Both the position numbers and the translations under genes were made by a program. A stretch of DNA of 64,000 nt from Notolepis coatsorum (taxonomy: Eukaryota; Chordata; Actinopteri; Aulopiformes; Paralepididae), in contig OZ020589.1 in assembly GCA_963971535.1 (NCBI GenBank), positions 57,376,342-57,440,341 on the forward strand, written 5' to 3'. Every line of letters starts with the position of its first letter. Position 1 is the stretch's first letter. This document shows, in pieces, positions 12,201 to 23,287 of the stretch. The notes beneath the pieces are model-generated. The model worked only from the letters and a program-made list of their open reading frames with translations. It made no database searches and had not been told where the DNA came from.

Positions 12201-13347
12201 TGTAGCTGAGGGGCTACACAACCTGGACTGTATTAAAGATTGTTTAGATTAAACCACTACTAAATATTATTACTTGCCAGACAGTACAGTTAGGTAAATA
12301 TGGCAGACACTCAATTGACGGCACGGGGACAAGGATATCAAGTTTACAGTATTTTAATAGTCATATCACTATACAACTGAATTATTACGTTGCTCTTTTA
12401 TTAGTAGAATGTCAGAGTATCAAAGTCAGGGGGAATGAATATTTCATAGGTTAAGAATACTCGACCGGAGCTCTGCAGGGAGTGAGAGAAGGCGATACAG
12501 GGCAAAGCATGGTGGGTAGCTGGAGACGATGATTTCCCCTGTGGAGTTGTAAGCTCCGGAGGAATTGAAGAATAGTCGGATAATCCTGTGGTCACTGAAG
12601 AAAAGGGGGTCTCGTACGGATCCAGTCCTTGTAATCCAAGTGCCCGATGGCAGGGTTAATAGCTCTTAATCCAAAGCCCGATGGCAGAGATGGTAGCTAG
12701 CTAGCTTCGTTTGTACTGGAAGCTAGCCCGATGACGGTCTTCAGGGAGTAGTTAGATCCAAACTCCGATGGTCTTAACTATGCGCTTCTCCACGTTACTT
12801 CGCTTACACAAGTCACTATACTGCGCCAATAATGGCTCTACAATATTATGGTCGTATCTAAGTAGCTACTAGCTATCCGTAACGATACACCGCGGGTAGG
12901 TCTGTGTACAACGGTACCGAACGTATTACAATCTCGCTCGGCTGCTTCTCCTGTTCTGCTACTGCCGACTCATTACTTCCACTGCTCACATGTTCACTCG
13001 TTCTGCACACTCGTTACTGTGTTCTCGTTTCTCTGCTTGCTGCTGCTTGCGCCATCTACAATATATATACTCAGACTGATTTCTAGAGCGCAGCCGAATT
13101 ACCTGTCCGGAATCAATGCGCCTGCTATGGGCATGTCTGAACTTGCCCGGACACGTCTTTGAACTTGTCTGAGGGGCGCGTCTGCTGGCGCCTCCAATGT
13201 CAAGGGCGGTGCCCAATGAGGCGAGCGAATAATACTATGATGCAAACGGAAGCTTAAAGGTATATAGCTTATATATATATAAACAATATACAAGTTATAC
13301 AAAATAATAAACGCAGATTCTCAGTGTTAATCTGGCCCTTCAGAACA
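12201..13347 (-). repeat. BEL/Pao 3' LTR
   Basis: The plus-strand ends are TGTAGCTGAGGGGCTACA and CCCTTCAGAACA, a TG...CA pair. Just outside, 13348-13361 reads on the minus strand as the purine-rich AATTAGGAGGCGGC, a good polypurine tract immediately upstream of a 3' LTR. Length about 1.15 kb. No second LTR is present for comparison, so borders are inferred from the tract and from the empty-site comparison at 52980. Confidence 0.7.
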
Positions 13348-13455
13348 GCCGCCTCCTAATTAGTCCGCACCTAATTAGTAAATAAACAGGGGCACAGATT
13401 AATATTAAAGTCAAGTCAACTTATCCATACTGTGCTATGGGGAGTTGGAAACAAT

Positions 13456-14045
13456 CTACAAAGTCAGTGGGTCATCGTCGTCGTCAGGGGATTTTGGGAT
13501 CTCCGGCAGCTCTATCAACTTGGCTACAGGTCTGGTGTAGGTCCGCCCTTGGACGATGACTTCTGCCGCTCTGACCTTCCCATCGGAACCAGTAATCACT
13601 CTGCTCACACGGCCAGCCGGCCACGTAGCTCGGGGTAGTGACTGGTCTATTATCATTACGACGGTATTCACTGTCAGGTTGTCCCTGTCTTTTACCCACT
13701 TCTGACGGGCTTGAAGGGATGGTAGATAGTGTAGGAGGAAGCGGGCCCAAAACTGGTCGGCCAGTACTTGGCTGTGTCTCCACATCCTCCGGCCGTTCAT
13801 CTCGTCCTGTCTGTACACCGTCTGAGGAAGGGCAGGGTCCAGCCGCCCCATCAAGAGGTAGTTTGGGGTGATGGGGTCGATGTCCGCTACGTCGCTTGAA
13901 ACGTAACCGAGGGGCTTAGAGTTCAAGACGCCCTCGATCTCTGTGAGGACCGTAGCCAGGACTTCCTCGCCCACGGTCTGGGCCCCAAGTACGGTGTACA
14001 TAGCAGTCTTTATGGATCGGACCTCTCTCTCCCACGTTCCCCTTG
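13456..14045 (-). pseudogene. BEL/Pao integrase C-terminal part (frameshifted)
   Basis: This continues the integrase after a frameshift near 14045. It carries the third catalytic residue, the glutamate in the GTWEREVRSIK segment, then the C-terminal region common in BEL/Pao integrases (LTEIEGVLNSKPL, ITPNYLLMGR, VMIIDQSLPRATWPAGRV). It ends at a stop near 13456 just before the polypurine tract. Because the shift falls immediately before the catalytic Glu, no single frame encodes a complete DDE triad. Confidence 0.85.
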
Positions 14046-16560
14046 AAATGGGGGGCGTTCGGGGGGTTGAACTGGAAGGTGACCTGAGCAGGAGCGAGAC
14101 GGATCTTGAGTTCTTCACCCATAGTCAGGAAGCTCTCTCTCAGTTCTGTGTCTCCTCCTCTGAAGTTCGTCCCTTGGTCGGACAACAGCACTGATGGGGT
14201 TCCTCTCCTTGCTTGGAACCTCCGGAATGACATGAGGAACGAGTCTGTACTCATGGTCTGGAGGAGCTCAATGTGAACAGCTCGGGTGGTCATGCACTTG
14301 TACACGATGCCCCACCTCTTCTCTGTCCCTCTTCCTTTCTTGACGTTGAATGGGCCGAAGCAGTCCACGCCCGTGGAGTGGAAGGCCCGCTCGCCGAGTC
14401 GGAGGCGGCAGGGAGGCAGGTCGACCATCATCGGAATACTGGGCTGTGCCCTCCACTTGCGACAGGTTGGGCAAGTCCATTGGAATCGACGTACAGCTTC
14501 TCCCCCTTGGAGTATCCAGAAGCGCCGTCGGATCTCCGCAAAGACTCTCTCGGCCCCCGCATGGTGCACCACCTCGTCGTACTTCTGGATGATCAGCTCG
14601 GTTATCTTGTGTCGGCTGTTGAGGACGATGGGATGCTTAGCATCTTCGGTTACGTCCGGGGCCCGTCTCAATCGACCACCCACCCTGATGAGGTGCTGGG
14701 CGTCGAGCTCTGGGGCCAAGGTGAGGAGTCGACTGTCTGAGGGGACTGGCTTTTTCCCTGTCAGGCAATCTAGTTCTTCTGGGAATGAGTCTCTTTGGGC
14801 TCTCTTTAGCAGAAGAAGTTCGGCTTCTTTGTAGTTCGATGAGTCGAGGTCTGTGGTGGGGGGGGGCTCCGGATGGGGCCATAAGAATGTCCTTTTCTGA
14901 GCACTCTCAAAAGTTAAACAGTCGTCTAGGTCCGGGTCCGTTGGAGCCGGGGCTTGCGTCAGCCCGCAGAACATAGACTTCTTGATCTCTGACTCATCTT
15001 GGTTCGCCTCCCGTGGTGTGGGGATAGGCCACTTCTCCTCCGGGAGCTTGAGGAACTCAGGACCATCACTGTAAGGGTTAGGACGTGTGAGGTCGTTTAG
15101 GGACATCCCCTGTGTGATGACATCCGCCGGGTTCTGCTTGGTGTCAACGTATCTCCAACATGCTGCTCCTACCAGGTCTTGGATCTCGGTGACTCGGACT
15201 CCGACGAAAACCTTGTACCGACAGGAGTCGGACTGGATCCAGGTGAGCACGGTCATAGAGTCTGACCATAGGATGATCTCACGCACCGGTATGGTGAGTT
15301 CACTTTGTATCATCGTTGCGAGTTGCGCGCCTACCAGAGCTGCGCAGAGCTCTAGTCCCGGGATCGACTGCTGCTTGCGGGGAGCTATCCTCGAGCGGGC
15401 CAGGACGAAGGCTACGTGGACTTCTCCTCCCTCCTCTCGGGCTCTCAGGTAAGCCACCGATCTGTACGCCACTTCAGAGGCGTCGCTGAAGACGTGCAGG
15501 TCTATCTGACATGTCTCCAGCCGCACTGTAGGGGGGAAGTAACTCCATTGGATGGTCACATCTCGGAGTGAGTCAAGTTCATCCTCCCATTCTCTCCATG
15601 TGGAAGCCAGGTGCTCGGGTATGGGGTCGTCCCAGCCCTGCTCCTTGTCCCACAGTTCTCTCACCAGCATCTTCGCCCGAGTGGTGTAAGGGAGGATACA
15701 TCCCATTGGGTCGTACTGGCTGGCGAGTGTTCGGTACACACTCCGCCGAGTGGTCAGTCGAGTCTTGGACCTCTCCTGATCCGTGGTCAGGGGTGTGTGT
15801 CTGTAGTGAAGCGAGTCCGTCTTGAAACGCCAGACGAGGCCTAGGGTCATCTCTTGCGCTTCGCCTGGGGTGTGCGCCATCCAGGTCTCGCTGCTCGCGG
15901 CCTTGGTCTCTGGGGGGAGGCTTCGGAGGACTTGAGGGTCACTGCTGGCCCATTGTCTGAGGTCGAATCCACCTTTGGCCAGTGAAGCTCGTAGCTTCAG
16001 TAGGATGCTCTCGGCTTCTTCTGGCGTAGATACGCTCTGTAGGCAGTTGTCCACGTAGAAACTTCTTTCCACGCTGTGTCGGACCTCCTCGTCGGCTCCG
16101 GGGTCTTCAGCCACGTGCTTCTGTAACGCGAACGTGGCGCAGCACGGGCTGCAGGTGGTGCCGAATGGGAGTACCTCCCATTGGTATATCGAGGGTTGTT
16201 CGTCGTCCAGCCTCTCTCTCCACAGGAACCTCAGCAGAGGCTTGTCTTCCTCCATCAGTCGGACTTGTAGGAACATTCCCTTGATGTCGCCGCTGATGGC
16301 CACTTTGTCCTGACGAAAACGTAGCAGTACGCCGAGGAGGGAGGGGCCGAGGGTCGGGCCGGGCAGGAGCAGGTTATTCAGGTTCTGTTGTCCAATCTGA
16401 TAACTGCAATTGAACATGATGCAGTTCTTTCCGTTGTGGGTGACCTTGTGGTGGGGCACGTACCATGACTCAGTCGTCCTGTCTGCCTCGTTGTCATCGA
16501 TTTTCTTTAAATGGCCAGCCGTGATCAGCTTCTCGATCTCGGCGCGATATATCGTTGCTT
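14046..16560 (-). pseudogene. BEL/Pao reverse transcriptase-RNase H-integrase core
   Basis: In the 847-residue frame (13916-16459) the RT palm motif GDIKGMFLQV is at 57-66 and the active-site strand SFYVDNCL at 133-140. The second Asp of the usual YxDD is Asn here; this may be a family variant or a mutation. RNase H acidic residues lie at about D326, E370, D400 and D447. Integrase has a C-x2-C pair at 663-666 preceded by histidines near 632, then catalytic D699 and D761. The frame is open upstream to the G10 run at 16561-16570, where the break from gag-protease occurs. Confidence 0.9.
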
Positions 16561-18112
16561 GGGGGGGGGGTCTTTGGCGAGACGCCGCTCAGTGCTCTGT
16601 AGATAGTGTTGTGTCACTTCCTTCGGCACGTGCAGAGTGGGCATCCCTTCCCGCCTCAAGAGTGGGGTCGCGTATCTTAGCACTCCGTCGACCTCGACCC
16701 TCGTAGTCTTCTGCTCGAGTAGAACTATGGCATACTTGTCCTCCTTTGACCGAACCATTTTGCGTTCGTTCTTGAATGGCAGCGAGTCTAGTGTCCATAG
16801 CCTCTCAACGTGCTGCAAGAGGGTATTGTCTGGGTCGCTCACCTTGGTGTAAAGGCAGCGTGTGGACGTTGGTCGGTTGGAAGGCCCGGAGAGAGGGCCT
16901 TGGAGCGTCCAGCCCAGTCGGGTCTTAACCGCGGCTGGGCATCCTCTGGGTCCGATGTGGACCGCGTCCGTTGGGACGATAAGGTCTGCGTGGTCGGAGC
17001 CTATGAGCAGGGTCGGTGTAGTGCCGTCGATGAGCGGTATGGGCAGTCGGCGTAGGTGTTCGTACTTCTCCCTCAGCTGTGGGATGGGGTAGTCATAGCG
17101 TGACAGACCTATGTCGTGGCTTGTGAACGCCTTGTTGATGCTGTACCGCTTCTCGGGCTGATCGATCGCTGCTATGGTGAATGAGACGTTTTCACCCTTT
17201 ATTGTCTTTAAGTCTCGACGAATGGTACGGATTGTCATGGTCTCCTCTGGACCCCGCAAGCCCAACTGGGTCGCGGCGGAGGCGAGGAGGAGAGTCTTCT
17301 CCGACCCGTCGTCGAGGACGGCGTAGGTGTCGAGTACCTTGTCCCCGTGACTGAGGAGTACTCGTACCACCTTGAGGAGCACCCGGGAGCTCCCGCTCTT
17401 TGCGGGGTCTATGTAGAGTACTTCTGCTCTCGAGCTGCTTTGTGGGGCGGGTCTCCGTTTGTTGCTCTCGTGCAGTGCTTCGAGGTGGGCGCCGTCACAC
17501 TTGCCACACTTCTTCTTAAGGCGGCAATCGGCTGCCATGTGGCTGCGCACGCAGCGGAAACAACGGCGGTTTGCTTTAATCCACTGCCTTACGTCGTCGG
17601 CGGTCAGTTTCTTAAATGCGTCGCACTGTGACAGCCAGTGTTCGTTGTCGCAATATTGGCATGCGATCTTCCATTTTTCCTTAGCGGGGGGGTTATGACT
17701 CTTCTGTCGTGGCACCGACTCGGCCTGGTGCATCACGGTGATGGGCCTGCTTTGGTTTTTAAACCTTCTCGGTCCCTCTTTAATGTTCGAGCCACCCCAT
17801 GCGAATGTGTCGATCCTTAGGCTGCTGACCTCCCTGGCTAGGAAGTCAGCAAGGTCCAGGAGTGATTGTTCTAGGCCATTGGGGTCACAGTGATTTCTTT
17901 GCCGCCGAAAACGTTCTTGGCGGAATGGGGGGAGCTTCTCCAATATACGCTCCACGTTGGAGTTGGCGTACAACTCGTACATCCCCTTCTCTCGTTGTGA
18001 CCCGAGCATCCCTACCAGGGATTGTACTTAGGTCGTACGGATAGGTCGTCCAGGGCTCGATTGTCTTTAGCTGGGGGGAGACGTTCAATCTCACGTATCT
18101 CCTGAATGACAC
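16561..18112 (-). pseudogene. BEL/Pao gag-protease segment
   Basis: The 494-residue frame (16525-18009) carries the C-terminal part of gag with three Cys/His clusters at about residues 117-129, 150-162 and 168-180, the nucleic-acid-binding knuckles of BEL/Pao. An aspartic protease with active-site DDGS at 233-236 and a following LGL at 250-252 comes next. Gag sequence continues upstream to about 18112 in another frame after a frameshift near 18020; further gag is missing. A homopolymer of ten G at 16561-16570 (C on the coding strand) is the likely site of the gag-protease/RT frame break. Confidence 0.88.
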
Positions 18113-18288
18113 GTGCCCTACTGATGATTATCTGTGCCCCACTGATTTAAAAAAAAGAAGAAAAAAATTAACAAATGTTTTTTATTTCCCCTTTTTTAAC
18201 ATGATCAAATGATCATTTAACATGATCAAATAATTATTATAATATTTTTTACTTCGCTTTGAAATATTATAGTGAAATATTTTGCACT
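18113..18288. other. AT-rich gap, no feature
   Basis: A-rich and ATGATCA-containing sequence lies between the truncated BEL element and the next LTR element. Nothing recognisable. Confidence 0.6.
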
Positions 18289-18293
18289 GTTGT

Positions 18294-21200
18294 TGTTATG
18301 GTTTGTAACCGACCCCAATCGCACAACACAAGACAGGTATGAGAGTAAGCCAAGAACTGGGCATTTATTGAAACACACAGAAAACGGCACTGTCCCTTTA
18401 AGGGAGAACACAAAATACTGGAAAACAAGAAATGGGAAAAAGGCACAGTGCCTTTAGGAGGCGAGCTGGCTAAGGGGAAGGCAAGGGGAACAGGACCAAG
18501 GCAAGGGACAAGGGCAGGAACAGGGAGGACTAGGAGGACTGGACGGGATGACTAGGAGGACTAGGAGGACTGGACAGGGAGGGCTAGGAGGATTAGAGAG
18601 GGGAAACAGGGACAGAGGCTCGCAGAGGCGGGCTGGGGAGAGGGAGGACTGGAAGGACTAGACAGGGAGGACTAGGATGACTAGGAGGACTGGAAGGACT
18701 GGACAGGGAGGACTAGGAGGTCTAGACGGACTGGACGGACTGGACAGGGAGGACTAGAGAGGGGAAAACAGGGACAGAGGCCCGCGGAGGCGGGCTGGGG
18801 ACAGAGAGGACTAGGAGGGCTAGAAGGACTGGACAGGGAGGACTAGGAGGACTAGAGAACTGGACAGGGAGGACTAGGAGGACTAGAGAGTGGAAAACAG
18901 ACAAAGACTGGGATACAAGCATTAGAAGAATGTTGCTGCTCTGCAGCTTCTCCCGGGAAGGTTCGTCTGAAGGAATCAGACAGTGACGTCAGAGCCGCTC
19001 TGCAGAATCCTCTCGGCAGCTCTCCGAGGTGGTAACAGGACAGAGAGGGAGAGAGAGAGCGGGTTAGCTCAGAGTACAGTTGGGAACAGAGCAGGTGACA
19101 GGAGAAGTGACTTGTCCCAAAACAGAGTAATCCAAGAGACTGAATCTTCGGTGTAAATACACACTGTGAGTAATGTCCCAACAACAAATCCACGTGATAG
19201 AATCTTCGGTGCAAATACACACAGTGAGCGAAGTCCCAATTATAATCCAAGTGATAATATCTTCAGTGTGAATACACACAGTAAGCGATGTCCCAATAAT
19301 AATCCAGGTGATAATATCTTCGGTGTGAATTCACACAGTGAGCAAAGTTCAAGCAAATATTATCCCAAATGAACAATCCAAAAAGCAGGCACAGGGTGAG
19401 TGACAGTCTGAACAAAAGCAGGATCTCTTCAGTGTTTAACACACACGAAAAATGATAGGGTCAAAAGACAGTCTTGCAAAACTCACCCAGGTGCTGTGCG
19501 TAAAGAGAGCAGGATCAAACAGGGCGAGCGCATCGCTACGGGGAACGGGTTGTCCAAGCGGAGGTCTGGGTGGTGCGCGTCTGTTTGGAGTACGCGCCGG
19601 TACGGAGAGCGCATCTGGCGCGGAGGTCTGAGTGGTGCGCGTCTAGGGTGCGTCAGGATGCGCGTCTGGATGCGCGTCTGGAGTGAAGAGTGCGTCAGGC
19701 TCGGAGGTCTGGATGAGCGTCTGGAGTGAGTCTGGATGCGCGTCTGGAGTGAAGAGCACGTCAGGCTCAGAGGTCTGGATGGTGCGCGTCAGCTTGGAGT
19801 ACGCGCCGGTACGGAGAGCGCATCTGCTGCGCGGAGGTCTGGAGTGGAACACCGGAATACCTCCCGTAGAGGTTTAGAGAGCGCAGTACGGTGTCTCCTT
19901 CCAGGCAAACGGCGACAGGTGGCGAAGGCTTGAGCGCATCTGGCGCGGAGGTCTGGGGTGGAACACTGGAATACCTCCCGTAGAGAATTAGGGAGCACAG
20001 TACAATCTCTCCCTCCAGGCAACGGCGACAGGTGGCCAAAGCTTGCACCTCGTCTCACGCCGGAGATAAAACAGCATACAGACAGAAACAGAACTCCCGT
20101 AGGAGCCTATAGACGGAGAACCTCCCGAAGGAGCTTGGTGATAGAGATACAGGGTACAAATTAGTCACACGCCGACCGCCACAGGCTTGTAGATTTAATG
20201 TTTGGCCGTCATAAATTAAGGCCTGGGCGCCATCTGGCGGCCAACAAAATCCACTGCATGCGTCGGCTAGAGCTGCCGCGATCGCTGTTGCATCACGCTC
20301 ACCGCAGAGTTAGGCTGAATACCGCGTCACCGCTGTTTTTTATCATAATAATAAAGTTGGCTTGCGGCTCTGCAGATATACCCTACTCGGTTCCAAGCGA
20401 CCCTATTGGTCCAGCCTGGCTCTGCGGCTCTGCAGATACCCCCTACTCGACGCGTCACACTTTGTAGCCTCTGAACAGAACGCCGCGCCGCCATCTTTAC
20501 TGCCTCGCTAAGGATGCATTTCATTCAGGATTTGTTTGCGACAGAACCAAGTGCAATAAACAAAAAAGAATGGATTCACTGTGTATTCTGCCTTATTTAT
20601 TGATGAAACAACCGACATCAACCCAATTTACCACGAGCGGAGAGTTTAGTGTCACAACAAGATCGCTGATGTGTTAAGTTTGTTGTTGTTATTAGCCTAA
20701 TACTACAGTCAGCCGATATAGAGAGGTAACGTTAAACCCGGGTTTGCTTGGTAGAATACACAATGAGAGGTAACGTTAGCGTTGGCAGAATAGACGCAAC
20801 GAGAGTCTGGTTAATGTTGTTATTGATTGATTGATTGAAACTGTGTTAAACTCTGGCTTGCTACAAGCCCTCGGACATCTATGCCCACGGAGCGCTGCAC
20901 AGATGTCCGCCAGGGTGGCAGCCACACATAATAATAATAATAATAGATTGGATTTGTAATGCACTTTTTGTTCACTGGGATCCCAAAGTGCTACACTACA
21001 TGGTTAAAACAGTTAAAAAATAGAAATAAAATGTGTGTCCCGACCCCACTTCTATGTTTCAATTGTTTCAATAAATTATTTGCATTTAAAACTATTAACA
21101 CTGACTCATTCCTTCAGTTCACTCAAAATTATGCTAATATTCCTTATGTTGTTTATGATATTAATTGAAAATAGCATATGAGAGTATTATATGTAATAAT

Positions 21201-21613
21201 AACACATGGCGATATACTAAAAAGCTATTTATAATTTTTGGCTAGTAAAAAATCTGCCCGGCTGGTACTTTTAAAAATCTACCAGCCAAATGGCTGGTGA
21301 GTCAAAAAGTTAAGTTTGTTCCCTGGAGATATGATACGGAACGACCCGACAAGGCCAGAGGGGAAGAGCGAGGTACTTAAAGCCCAAAGGGGAACTAATT
21401 AGAATACACGTCAGGTGCGTGAAGGTAATTGATACTTGAAACTAGAAGTGTGTGTTCGGCACCAGACCAATCAAACACATAATGACAGGTAGTCCAAGGG
21501 TGTGGCTGCTGAAGAGCAAACGAACGCGAGGGTGGGGGCTAGTGAAGTGAGGAGACAGGGAATTAAAGTACAGGGAACAGGAATTAAAGGTCCAGGGAGA
21601 GGAGAACCTCACA
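18294..21613 (-). repeat. LTR (left copy) of the non-coding retrotransposon, interrupted
   Basis: This is nearly identical to the right LTR once the 1176-bp insertion at 20150-21325 is removed, leaving about 2.14 kb. It contains a GGACTAGGAGGACTGGACAGG-like minisatellite (about 18525-18895) that varies in copy number between the two LTRs. It also contains a more complex region with GCGTCTGGATGC units (about 19650-19750). Confidence 0.9.
20150..21325. mobile_element. Non-autonomous DNA transposon inserted in the left LTR
   Basis: Its ends are CAGGGTACAAA and TTTGTTCCCTG, so the termini are CAGGG/CCCTG. It is flanked by GAGATA at 20144-20149 and 21326-21331. The right LTR lacks it (about 25128-25137) and shows the empty site directly. 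The interior has hairpin-like CTACCAGCCA/TGGCTGGT near its right end and a short ATT tract at about 20930-20943. The 6-bp duplication does not fit an 8-bp hAT TSD exactly, so superfamily is left open. Confidence 0.85.
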
Positions 21614-23287
21614 GTACTCCCCCCTCCACGGGAGCCACCGGGCGACCCAAAAACACAGACAGAGGGGCAGGGGAAAAAACAAGGCAACAAAACAAAAAGT
21701 ACTGGGCCATGCTAGCAGGGGAAGCTACAACAAAAGTGGGGCTAGCAACTGGGGCAGGGTAGCCGAGGGGTAACTAGGGAAGCCGAGGGGTAACAAGAGG
21801 AGCTGAGGGGTAACTAGAGGAGCTGAGGGGAAACCAGAGGAGCTGAGGGGTAACCAGAGGAGCAACTAGAGGAGCTGAGGGGTAACTAGAGGAGCAGAGG
21901 GGTAACTATGAGGAGCACCGGGAAGGGGCTAGCAGAGGGAAAGGGTAGCTGCCAGGGCACTGATAGCTACAGGGCCTATGCCAGCTGTACTGCTACATTA
22001 ACATAGAGGCTGCGCTAGCTGCCGGAGCTAGGCTAGCAGACAGGGCTGGAACAGGGGCACTGGAGAGGGGAACAGGGAAGGGGCTAGCAGAGGGAAAGGG
22101 TAGCTGCCAGGGCACTGATAGCTACAGGGCCTATGCTAGCTGTACCGCTATATTAACATAGAGGCTGCGCTAGCTGCCGGAGCTAGGCTGGCAGACAGGG
22201 CTGGACCAGCATGAGAGAACAAGCTAGCTGGAAGGACAGTCCTAGCTGTGGGGAACTGACCTTGCTAGCTGAAGGGGCAGTCCTAGCAGTGAGAGAAAAC
22301 TGACCTTGCTAGCTGAAGGGGCAGTCCTAGCAGTGGGAGCAAACTGACCTTGCTAGCTGAAGGGGCAGTCCTAGCAGTGGGAGAAAACTGACCTTGCTAG
22401 CTGAAGGGGCAGTCCTAGCAGTGGGAGAAAACTGACCTTGCTAGCTGAAGGGGCAGTCCTAGCAGTGGGAGCAAACTGACCTTGCTAGCTGAAGGGACAG
22501 TCCTAGCAGTGGGAGAAAACTGACCTTGCTAGCTGAAGGGGCAGTCCTTGCAGTGGGAGAAAACTGACCTTGCTAGCTGAAAGGGCAGTCCTAGCAGTGG
22601 GAAAAACTGACCTTGCTAGCTGAAAGGGCAGTCCTAGCAGTGGGAGAAAACTGACCTTGCTAGCTGAAAGGGCAGTCCTAGCAGTGGGAAAAAACTGACC
22701 TTGCTAGCTGAAAGGGCAGTCCTAGCAGTGGGAAAACTGACCTTGCTAGCTGAAAGGGCAGTCCTAGCAGTGGGAGAAAACTGACCTTGCTAGCTGAAAG
22801 GGCAGTCCTAGCAGTGGGAAAAACTGACCTTGCTAGCTGAAAGGGCAGTCCTAGCAGTGGGAAAAAACTGACCTTGCTAGCTGAAAGGGCAGTCCTAGCA
22901 GTGGGAGAAAACTGACCTTGCTAGCTGAAAGGGGAGTCCTAGCAGTGGGAAAACTACACAAAAAGTGGAGGCCATGCAGAGGGACCGGGTTAGCTGCCTG
23001 GGCATGGCTAGCTACAGGGCCTATGCTAGCTGCAAGGGCTGCATTAACATAGAGGCTGTGCTAACAGCCGGGGCTAAGCTAGCAGACTGGGGCCATGCTG
23101 GTAGTAGAGGCCTAACAAGCTGCAGGGGAGCTAACGAGGCTAACAGGGAAGCAAACAGGGGAGCTAACAGGGGAGACTAACAAGCTAACAGGGGAGCTAA
23201 CAGGGCAACTAGAGGGAACAAAAAAAAAAAGCAAACTCAACATACACCGTCTGTGCTGGCTGGGGTCGTCGATTGGTCGGGTCGTAC
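21614..23287 (-). other. Internal region of the non-coding LTR element
   Basis: No long reading frame and no retroviral domain. It begins with a C-rich run (purine tract on the minus strand), has blocks rich in GCTAGC and GAGGGGTAACTAG, contains a direct duplication of about 110 bp (about 21910-22020 and 22075-22200), then the 44-bp array, then a GCTAACAGGGGA-rich stretch. Confidence 0.8.
22258..22955. repeat. 44-bp tandem repeat, about 16 copies
   Basis: The unit contains GACCTTGCTAGCTGAA, then GGGCAGTCCTAGCAGTGGGA and a short A run. I count 16 GCTAGCTGAA cores with a spacing of 42-44 bp and few substitutions. It makes up over 40% of the internal domain of the LTR element. Confidence 0.93.

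Larger units (their letters stand above)
12201..18112 (-). mobile_element. BEL/Pao LTR retrotransposon, gag 5' end and one LTR missing
   Basis: On the minus strand the order is gag, protease, RT, RNase H, integrase, LTR, which is the BEL/Pao arrangement. The 3' LTR is at 12201-13347. Going the other way, gag homology stops near 18112 in an A-rich stretch and no 5' LTR follows. The LTR border at 12201 is supported by a related empty sequence near 52980, which runs through GTATTGTACC without the LTR. At least three frameshifts break the coding region. Confidence 0.85.

Noticed and set aside
14273..15825. Several plus-strand frames of 80-180 residues opposite the BEL/Pao polyprotein.
   Set aside because: They are antisense shadows of a GC-rich real coding region and show no domain.
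18722..19250. Paired reading frames repeated at 18722-20058 and 23707-25046.
   Set aside because: They recur only because the two LTRs are copies of each other. Content follows the minisatellite, with no conserved domain.
22258..22955. Regularly spaced 44-bp units considered as a CRISPR-like array.
   Set aside because: There are no unique spacers: the whole 44-bp period is repeated. The setting is a eukaryotic LTR element.
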